Assembly (NCBI GenBank): GCA_049608225.1 | Contig: JBMYXI010000011.1 | Span: forward strand, 1 to 61,402 | Reading direction: 5' to 3' | Source of the DNA: Parashewanella sp049608225 | Lineage (GTDB): Bacteria > Pseudomonadota > Gammaproteobacteria > Enterobacterales > Shewanellaceae | DNA: 61,402 bases | Shown here: positions 36,074 to 42,387 of the stretch, in pieces | Numbering within the stretch: position 1 is the first letter of the stretch | Layout: every line of letters starts with the position of its first letter | Program-made: the position numbers and the translations under genes | Notes under the pieces: model-generated | What the model saw: only the letters and a program-made list of their open reading frames with translations | Told to the model about the DNA's origin: nothing | Databases searched by the model: none

Positions 36074-37063
36074 ATGACGACATTGCCCACCCTCTTTTTA
36101 TCTGACTTTTATGCCGATGCAAAAACCAAAGCTCAGTTTATTGCCGATCTTGGTTTCGCAGCACGCAATGTCGGTTTTTTTTATCTTAAGGGGCACGGCG
36201 TAAGCCCTGAAAGACAACAACAAATATTCTCTCTTTCTAAACGGTTTTTCTCGTTACCTTTAGAAGATAAAGTATCAGTTGAAATGAAAAACTCGCCTCA
36301 CTTTCGCGGTTATACTCGGGTCGGACAAGAGCTTACGCAAGGAAAAAGTGATTTTCGCGAGCAGTTCGACACCATGCGCGAAGAAGAGTTTTCAAGCAAC
36401 ATCTCAAGCAATCCGCCTTGGTTTAATTTGCATGGTCCCAATCAATGGCCATCAAAAATACCTTCTATGAAGCCTGAATTACTGGGGTTTCAAAATGAGC
36501 TATCTCACATTACCACTGAGTTATTAAAAGCATTAGCACTCACTTTGGAGCAATCTGAACACGCGTTTGACTCAAGTATCGAAGATGCGCCCTTTCAACA
36601 CATGAAGCTCATTCGTTATCCGGGTATGGCACAAGAGTCTCAAGGTGTCGGAGCCCATAAAGATGCTGGATATCTAACTTTAGTGATGCAAGACGAGCAC
36701 ACAGGCTTAGAAGTTGAAACTGCCACAGGTTGGATTTCAGTGCCTTCGGAACCTGACTCCTTTGTAGTTAACATTGGTGAGTTACTCGAACTGGCATCCG
36801 ATGGTTTTTTAAAGGCCACCATGCATCGAGTTGTCAGTCCACCAGTAGGTCATGAACGCTACTCTCTGGCGTTTTTTTTAGCAGCAAAATTAGAAAAAGA
36901 CGTACCGCTCATTACATTGCCTAACCATTTAAAATCGCTTGCAGTAGGTCCAGAAAGTGATCCAAACAATCCATTGCTGCATCATGTTGGTGAAAATGTT
37001 CTAAAAAGCCGTTTACGCGCGCACCCAGATGTCGCCAGCATCCATTACTCAAAAAGTCACTAG
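36074..37063 (+). CDS. 2-oxoglutarate/Fe(II) oxygenase, isopenicillin N synthase-like
   Basis: Non-haem iron oxygenase of 329 residues with an N-terminal DIOX_N-like region (FIADLGFAARNVGFFYLKGHGV) and a jelly-roll core. The iron ligands are His195 and Asp197 (GAHKDAGY) and His251 (TMHRVVSP); Arg262 in RYSLAFFL would bind the 2-oxoglutarate carboxylate. The substrate is unknown. It starts after AAGGAAAGAG and is followed, 7 bases after its stop, by a PLP trans-sulfuration-type gene, so the two probably form an operon, perhaps for a sulfur-containing or amino-acid-derived compound. That link is inference. Confidence 0.87.
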   Translation: MTTLPTLFLSDFYADAKTKAQFIADLGFAARNVGFFYLKGHGVSPERQQQIFSLSKRFFSLPLEDKVSVEMKNSPHFRGYTRVGQELTQGKSDFREQFDTMREEEFSSNISSNPPWFNLHGPNQWPSKIPSMKPELLGFQNELSHITTELLKALALTLEQSEHAFDSSIEDAPFQHMKLIRYPGMAQESQGVGAHKDAGYLTLVMQDEHTGLEVETATGWISVPSEPDSFVVNIGELLELASDGFLKATMHRVVSPPVGHERYSLAFFLAAKLEKDVPLITLPNHLKSLAVGPESDPNNPLLHHVGENVLKSRLRAHPDVASIHYSKSH

Positions 37064-37070
37064 GGATCTT

Positions 37071-38237
37071 ATGAAATTTAAAACTCAACTTTTACATAGC
37101 CATCAAAGTAATGATCAGCATGGCTCGTTAACGATCCCGATTTATCAAAGCAGCACTTACTCTTATCCCGACTTTGAATCAGGTAAGCAACGATTTTCGG
37201 GCAACCAAAGTGGTTATATTTATAGTCGAATGGGTAACCCTACCCTTACAGCCTTAGAGGAACAACTCGCTAATATTGAAGGCGCCGAGCAATCATTAGT
37301 GGTTTCCAGCGGTATGGCTGCAATCAGCAGTATTTTTTTCGCGCTGGCTGCTGCGGGTGATCACATCGCGGTAGTTGAACCAGTCTATGGCGGAAGTTCT
37401 GCTCTCCTCACCCAAACATTAAGCCGTTTTGGTGTCACTGTGACACGCTACTTTAGTGATCAAGATTTACTTGAACGCATTCATTCTGAGACCAAGCTGA
37501 TCATTTTCGAACCATTGTGTAACCCAACATTATCTGTGGTCGATTATCGAGTGGTGAAGCAGGCTGCTGATAAAACCAATGCGATAGTTATTTGTGACAA
37601 TACTTTTCTCACACCTTATTTATTTAGACCACTTGAGCACGGAATTGATCTCGTTATGCACAGTGGCACCAAATACTTGAGCGGACACGGAGACATTATT
37701 GCAGGTGTGGTATCTGGTCGTTCTGAATTAATAGACAAAATTCGTACTATTGGTTTAAAACATCTTGGCGCGCAGATAGGACCACAAGAAGCTTACCTGT
37801 TACACCGAGGTTTGCGAACTTTGCCATTAAGAATGGATGCGCATTTAACTAGCGCACTGCAAATAGCAAATTTCTTAAACTCACACCCTAAAATCAACAA
37901 GGTGTATTACCCCGGTTTGCTCACCCATGCTGGACATAAGGCACTAGCTGAGACCATTAATGCTTTTGGTTCGGTAATGAGTTTTGAAGTGATTGGTGAT
38001 GAGCAAGAGTGCGCGCGGTTATTGGATAACCTAACACTATTTACTCAAGCAGTTAGTCTAGGTGACTTAGAAAGTCTCGCTTGTCATCCAGCGACAACCA
38101 CGCATGCAGCATTAACTGAACAACAAAGGCAACAAGCAAATATTACATCAAACTTAATTCGATTAAGCATTGGCGTTGAAGATGGAAAAGATTTGATCGC
38201 CGATCTATCGCAAGCACTAGAGGCCGTTCCCAATTAG
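37071..38237 (+). CDS. PLP-dependent trans-sulfuration family enzyme (Cys/Met metabolism)
   Basis: Fold-type I PLP enzyme of 388 residues, in the cystathionine gamma-synthase/beta-lyase/gamma-lyase and methionine gamma-lyase family. The PLP lysine is Lys201 in MHSGTKYLSGHGDIIAG. YSRMGNPTLTALEEQLANIEGAE and SSGMAAISSI are typical. Exact specificity cannot be read from motifs. The frame is open from 37029, but the ATG at 37071 has GGAT upstream and gives the normal N-terminus. The last 21 bases of the gene form part of an inverted repeat continuing downstream. It is cotranscribed with the oxygenase gene. Confidence 0.9.
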   Translation: MKFKTQLLHSHQSNDQHGSLTIPIYQSSTYSYPDFESGKQRFSGNQSGYIYSRMGNPTLTALEEQLANIEGAEQSLVVSSGMAAISSIFFALAAAGDHIAVVEPVYGGSSALLTQTLSRFGVTVTRYFSDQDLLERIHSETKLIIFEPLCNPTLSVVDYRVVKQAADKTNAIVICDNTFLTPYLFRPLEHGIDLVMHSGTKYLSGHGDIIAGVVSGRSELIDKIRTIGLKHLGAQIGPQEAYLLHRGLRTLPLRMDAHLTSALQIANFLNSHPKINKVYYPGLLTHAGHKALAETINAFGSVMSFEVIGDEQECARLLDNLTLFTQAVSLGDLESLACHPATTTHAALTEQQRQQANITSNLIRLSIGVEDGKDLIADLSQALEAVPN

Positions 38238-38521
38238 ATTTTTGATTTGCTGCAGTTAATTTTTTAGGTTAAATAAGGCGAAAAATATGAAGTGTAGTTA
38301 TTGCCGACATACACAACCGTCGTTATTCCGTTTCTACACGAATATTTGACAACGCAGTTTAAACAAAAAAGAAACGCAGCCCTTCGGGTTACGCCTAAAA
38401 TTGGCAAACTCTGTGTAACTCATCATTCATTTAGTTCACTAAATTTCAATCTTCGTGCCTTGATTTTGCCAATTTTAGGAGGTAACAAATCAAAAATTCT
38501 TTAATTGGGAACGGCCTCTAG
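38217..38521. repeat. Nested inverted-repeat element (MITE-like), about 305 bp
   Basis: Outer arms at 38217-38249 and 38486-38521 are inverted copies, identical apart from a 3-base gap; the left arm includes the stop codon of the trans-sulfuration gene. Inside, 38394-38408 and 38465-38479 are a perfect 15-base inverted repeat (CCTAAAATTGGCAAA), and at its exact centre ATTTAGT/ACTAAAT (38429-38444) forms a small hairpin. A further imperfect pair lies at 38283-38297 and 38334-38347. There is no convincing coding capacity. The structure suggests a non-autonomous mobile repeat or a large stable RNA hairpin at an mRNA 3' end. Whether it recurs in the genome cannot be seen from one window. Confidence 0.7.
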
Positions 38522-38535
38522 CCAACCTTTAAAGT

Positions 38536-38566
38536 GAAGGCTGCGAACCAAAAAAATCGCAGCTTC
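38536..38566. terminator. Hairpin beside the repeat element
   Basis: GAAGGCTGCGA pairs with TCGCAGCTTC (one bulge) around an A-rich loop. On the minus strand it lies 15 bases after the stop of the Rossmann-protein gene, so it may terminate that gene. Confidence 0.45.
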
Positions 38567-38580
38567 AATCAAAGCAACCT

Positions 38581-38955
38581 TTAATATGTATCATCGCTAC
38601 CTTTCATATCTACTAGCTTTCCTTTTGCTAGAGATATCATAAGCGCTGAAAGGCGTTCATGCATGATCACCGTATGCTTATTATTTGTTTCCGACATGTA
38701 TTGTCTAAGTTTGTTTCTCACAGCACAGACGCCCGTTACATCGATAATAATATCTAGCGTTTCGCCTAATTTTAAAATGTCATCCATATCTGTTGTGGTA
38801 GGAATAGCATGTGTTTGGGCAAGCTTAATCCCTGGAGTATCATCTTTGAGATCAGCGATAGCAACAATATGCACAAATTCAGCCGCAACAAGCTGTTGTA
38901 ACAATTCGGTTGCAGCTTGACCTGCACCGATAATTCCGATGGAAAACCCTTTCAT
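38581..38955 (-). CDS. Stand-alone NAD(P)-binding Rossmann protein
   Basis: Protein of 124 residues that corresponds to just the nucleotide-binding half of a Gfo/Idh- or homoserine dehydrogenase-like oxidoreductase. The dinucleotide motif GIIGAGQAATELL is at residues 7-19, followed by VAIADLKDD (the acidic residue that binds the adenosine ribose) and IIIDVTG. No catalytic domain follows; the gene ends after a short helical tail. It could be a sensor or regulatory domain, or the remnant of a longer enzyme. There is no recognisable extension in other frames after its stop. Confidence 0.7.
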   Translation of the reverse strand: MKGFSIGIIGAGQAATELLQQLVAAEFVHIVAIADLKDDTPGIKLAQTHAIPTTTDMDDILKLGETLDIIIDVTGVCAVRNKLRQYMSETNNKHTVIMHERLSALMISLAKGKLVDMKGSDDTY

Positions 38956-39192
38956 TTCAAAGTCCGTTGTAGTGAATAAAATACGGTAAAGGAGTGTAAT
39001 TCAATTCAAAAAACGTATTTTGATCTCACGCAAAGAATCTGAATGAAATTCATTTCTATTCTATCTCGTTAAAATATATCCCCATCTGAGTATTCCCCCA
39101 GCTTTGAAACCAAAATCCTGTGCTATGTTTAATAAGACACAGCGTTCAAATGGATAATAATCAAATAGTTAATTTAGGGTAACGGTTTCACT

Positions 39193-40509
39193 ATGAATGA
39201 CATAACTAAGGAAAGTAATTACTTCTCTAAGGGCAGTATCCTCCTTCTGGGCACCTTCATCGGCGGTTTTATCGCTAACTATTTTTTTAATGTGACCATC
39301 TCCAGAGTGCTCGGCCCGCATGACTATGGTAACTATAAAGTTGCGGAAGCCTTCATTGCGTTAGGCAGCTTAATTGCACTTATGGGGGGCTCTAGTGCAG
39401 TAGCCAAGTTTTTACCTGAAAGTTTACGCCAAGGGACGGGAGAAGGAGTCTGGGAATATACTCGATTTTATTTAAAGCTCATTGTCAGTATTTCATGCAT
39501 CATAATAGGTTTGGTATATGTTGCACACCAACTGCACTACCCCGTCGTCGAAGGTGAAAATTACCATCCTATATTATTGGCATCATTAGCTATACCACTT
39601 GCGGCTATTTCAGCACTGTTTGGCAGCATTCTACAAGTAGCGAAACGACTAGATCTCTCTTTCATTCCATGGCGTGTAGGCTATCCCTTACTAAGATTAA
39701 TTTTTTGTGGTGTGGTTTTCGTTGTTATTGGTGATCTTACCGAATTCCAAGCTGTGGCAATCACCATCATTGTTTCAACATTAATTATGTTATTTTGCTT
39801 TTATCAGATAAGACGCTTATCCCTCATGCCAATGGATCGCTCACAGGAGCTCGTCGAACCACTTAAATGGTTAAAGGTATCAACCCCATTAATGCTGATC
39901 ATTTTTTTACAAAAGGCACTGAATCAAGCTGATATTTATATGATTGAATATATGGCTAATGAAGTTGCCGTAGGCCATTTTGCCGCTGCTCAAACCACAG
40001 CTGATGCCGTGAATGTGGTTCGTTTAGCCATGTTCGGATTATTGATCCCATTAATCGTCCCCGCACTAAAATCCGGCAATGAAGCAATGATTGAATTAAA
40101 TCGCCGTGGCTTTTCTTTATTAGTAAAGCTTGTTATTCCATTGGCAATACTTGTTGCTATTTTCAGTCATCCTATCCTAGCGTTTTTTGGTCACGATACT
40201 GAATTGGCTCATCAAACTATGCTAACGCTATTAGTTGGTTACGTTGTGAACTCGATGCTTGGATTAGCTAGCATTTGGCTCCAATATTCAGGAAAAGAAA
40301 AGATAACCACTTTTGTTATTATTGGTGCACTATTGATCAATATTTCATTAAACGCGCTATTGATCCCGATATTGAATATAGAAGGGGCTGCGATTGCCAC
40401 TACAGCATCATTGGTGTTTTTATCGGTTACTCTAACAATAATCATGTATAAGCATTTAAAGATATTTCCATGGACTTCAATCAATAAATTAACCCCGCAA
40501 ATTCAATAA
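39193..40509 (+). CDS. Orphan polysaccharide flippase-like membrane protein (MOP superfamily)
   Basis: Integral membrane protein of 438 residues with about 12 to 14 hydrophobic segments. The N-terminus matches the Wzx/MOP polysaccharide-flippase pattern (KGSILLLGTFIGGFIANYFFN, then SRVLGPHDYGNYKVAEAF). Family members move lipid-linked oligosaccharides or related lipids across the inner membrane. No glycosyltransferase or other O-antigen or capsule gene is near, so the substrate is unknown. The 237-base gap before it shows only promoter-like sequence. Confidence 0.85.
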   Translation: MNDITKESNYFSKGSILLLGTFIGGFIANYFFNVTISRVLGPHDYGNYKVAEAFIALGSLIALMGGSSAVAKFLPESLRQGTGEGVWEYTRFYLKLIVSISCIIIGLVYVAHQLHYPVVEGENYHPILLASLAIPLAAISALFGSILQVAKRLDLSFIPWRVGYPLLRLIFCGVVFVVIGDLTEFQAVAITIIVSTLIMLFCFYQIRRLSLMPMDRSQELVEPLKWLKVSTPLMLIIFLQKALNQADIYMIEYMANEVAVGHFAAAQTTADAVNVVRLAMFGLLIPLIVPALKSGNEAMIELNRRGFSLLVKLVIPLAILVAIFSHPILAFFGHDTELAHQTMLTLLVGYVVNSMLGLASIWLQYSGKEKITTFVIIGALLINISLNALLIPILNIEGAAIATTASLVFLSVTLTIIMYKHLKIFPWTSINKLTPQIQ

Positions 40510-40544
40510 TAGCGATCACATTGATTGACTCGTTTAAGGAAAAA

Positions 40545-40580
40545 CTCCCGTAATATCCAAAATCAGAATCATTACGGGAG
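40545..40580. terminator. Hairpin between convergent genes
   Basis: CTCCCGTAAT and ATTACGGGAG form a perfect 10-base stem around a 16-base loop, midway between the flippase gene and the RraB-like gene. The T-run is weak. Confidence 0.6.
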
Positions 40581-40592
40581 ATAAACATTACA

Positions 40593-40970
40593 TTATTGCC
40601 CAATAACTTCGTCAATGGGTCCAACATCCATGCCTTCGTAGCACTCGATTTCGAACTCTTTTACTAAAGTGAAAAATTGATGATTTCTTTCATCTAATGA
40701 CTCAACCGTATGCTTTTCTTCCATGTCGACGCGCAAGAAAATCAACTCAGGGTTTTCATCATCAGCTTCTGCTTCAATGAAACCAATAGGTTCATAACCT
40801 TCACTCTCTAAATGACTTCCTAATGCTGTTAATTTTTTCTCACTACTGTCACCAAAAAAGTATGACCAACGACATATTTGATCAATATCGAAGTTCGCTT
40901 CAGCTTGCGAAGTAAAATCTCGTGTTTCTTGAAAAAAAGCTTCAAGCGTTTCTTTACTAATTTCAGACAT
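40593..40970 (-). CDS. RraB-like ribonuclease E inhibitor family protein
   Basis: Small acidic protein of 125 residues matching the RraB family (regulator of RNase E activity): ICRWSYFFGDSSEKKL in the N-terminal half and the characteristic SLDERNHQFFTLVKEF followed by YEGMDVGPID near the C-terminus. RraB binds the RNase E C-terminal scaffold and alters mRNA decay. Because it could be a paralogue rather than the orthologue, no symbol is given. Confidence 0.8.
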   Translation of the reverse strand: MSEISKETLEAFFQETRDFTSQAEANFDIDQICRWSYFFGDSSEKKLTALGSHLESEGYEPIGFIEAEADDENPELIFLRVDMEEKHTVESLDERNHQFFTLVKEFEIECYEGMDVGPIDEVIGQ

Positions 40971-41026
40971 AATTCTTTTCCAAAAGACAATTTTGGCGGC
41001 AGAATAGCAGGTTGAGATGCAACTGA

Positions 41027-41239
41027 CTACCCTTTCAAAAGCGGCATTAACATTGATTCTAAGCCATTTAATTTAACTTCATAAATCAGTGCCAATTGCT
41101 TACCTAATTTGCCCTCAGGAAAACCTTGCTGATTAAACCAAACCAAATACGGCTCAGGAAGTTTTAACAGTGGACTGCCCGCATATTTCCCAAAGGGCAT
41201 TTTTTGGTTAATTGCTTCTAGCAATTCTTGATTATGCAT
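41027..41239 (-). CDS. DUF3820 family protein
   Basis: Small basic protein of 70 residues with the DUF3820 pattern MPFGKYAGSPLLKLPEPYLVWF, seen in a widely conserved family annotated in some genomes as quorum-sensing-regulated virulence factor. The biochemical role is unknown. It lies 57 bases after the RraB-like gene start on the same strand and may be cotranscribed upstream of it. Confidence 0.85.
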   Translation of the reverse strand: MHNQELLEAINQKMPFGKYAGSPLLKLPEPYLVWFNQQGFPEGKLGKQLALIYEVKLNGLESMLMPLLKG

Positions 41240-41363
41240 GTGATGACCTATTAAGTATGTTGTTTCGTTTTAGGGGCTGTCTCATTAACCCCAAATTTTA
41301 CAATAGTTGTCCGTTGTGAATAACAGGTATAATGGAGCAAATTATCCATTTAAGAAATCAGCT

Positions 41364-41942
41364 ATGCCTACCCCTCACTTTTCCTCAGAAGATATACTGC
41401 AGAATCAATGGGATGCATTTTGTACAGCGATAAGCAAATTCGAGCAACAGTTACATTTAACATCATCAGAATTTCAGTGTGATCATGCAGCTATCCGAGT
41501 CAACTCTATAGAGCAAGCTGATGCGTTGCGAGTTTTTTTTGAAAACCGTTCAAAAATTATTTCTGAAAATATCATCAACGGCAGACCGATATTAATTTTT
41601 AAATTGGATCAGCCCCTTGATCTCAATGGTAAGCCTGTGGCCTGTGTTGAACTACCTTACCCCAATGATAAACGATACCCTATCGAAAGCTGGGAGCATA
41701 TTGAACTTGTTATCCCGAGTAATGCAACCAGTTGTCCGCAATTGTTACAAGATATAAAACGATTTAATCCTGAACTTGCGACAATAATTGAATCACCTTC
41801 AGCTGACATAAAGGTAAAAATCAGCAGTCCTAAAGGTGAGAATGAGCGCTTACCGAATCCGACTATCGCATTGAAAAAAGATAATATTTGCATTAAGTTG
41901 CATCCGCATTCGATTCAAGACATCATAGCCAGTGAACAGTAA
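41364..41942 (+). CDS. yecM: VOC-fold protein YecM
   Basis: Protein of 192 residues in the YecM family, which has the vicinal-oxygen-chelate fold and a possible metal-binding site; the physiological substrate is unknown. FQCDHAAIRVNSIEQADALR and SWEHIELVIP are the conserved segments that supply candidate ligands (His and Glu). The frame is open from a TTG at 41307, but the region between contains a TATAAT promoter element, and the ATG at 41364 gives the normal length. DUF5062 follows 26 bases later. Confidence 0.85.
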   Translation: MPTPHFSSEDILQNQWDAFCTAISKFEQQLHLTSSEFQCDHAAIRVNSIEQADALRVFFENRSKIISENIINGRPILIFKLDQPLDLNGKPVACVELPYPNDKRYPIESWEHIELVIPSNATSCPQLLQDIKRFNPELATIIESPSADIKVKISSPKGENERLPNPTIALKKDNICIKLHPHSIQDIIASEQ

Positions 41943-41968
41943 TTGCCAACTTTTTTAAGAGGTTCTCT

Positions 41969-42229
41969 ATGAAGAATAAAAAAAATGAAGCACAACTATT
42001 GAAACTTGCGATGGAAATTGGTGAAGGGTACGCAGTAAAACGTGGATTTGCCAAATTTGACCAAGGTGTTTCAGAAAAGTACAAAGTTGAATGCATTTAC
42101 CGTTTATTGATCCAAGATAAACTGGTTCAAGCTCTCGCTAAAGACAAAGAAGACGGACCAAATATGAAGCATAAACTTGTGCTTTGGATTTCGCGTCAAC
42201 TACCAGAAGATCATCCTCTATTGAACTAA
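41969..42229 (+). CDS. DUF5062 family protein
   Basis: Small, highly charged protein of 86 residues resembling DUF5062, which occurs mainly in Shewanella, Vibrio and relatives. The middle (EKYKVECIYRLLIQDKLVQALAKDKED) is helical. No catalytic residues are evident. It is preceded by AAGAGG and lies 26 bases after yecM, so both probably share a transcript. Confidence 0.8.
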   Translation: MKNKKNEAQLLKLAMEIGEGYAVKRGFAKFDQGVSEKYKVECIYRLLIQDKLVQALAKDKEDGPNMKHKLVLWISRQLPEDHPLLN

Positions 42230-42320
42230 TAACAAGTTGAATTAATAGAAAAATAATTTGGGGTTAACTTAAAAGCACTCAAACAGCACAAAATTTAATC
42301 CTGAAAGATCAACACGTCCT

Positions 42321-42353
42321 AATAAAAAGGAACGATTGGTTAGACAATCGTTC
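42321..42353 (-). terminator. Terminator of the subtilase gene
   Basis: On the minus strand GAACGATTG and CAATCGTTC form a 9-base stem followed by CTTTTTATT. It lies about 35 bases after the subtilase stop. Confidence 0.8.
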
Positions 42354-42387
42354 TCTTGGTTTATCTTTTCAAATTTAATGTGCTAAT

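Noticed and set aside
38301..38504. 67-residue frame inside the inverted-repeat element
   Set aside because: Its codons are dictated by the palindromes; no ribosome-binding site and no protein-like pattern.
41307..41363. Upstream extension of yecM from a TTG, and a TATAAT element within it
   Set aside because: The extra 19 residues are not part of the family, and the TTGTCC/TATAAT spacing of 15 bases is too short to call a firm promoter.
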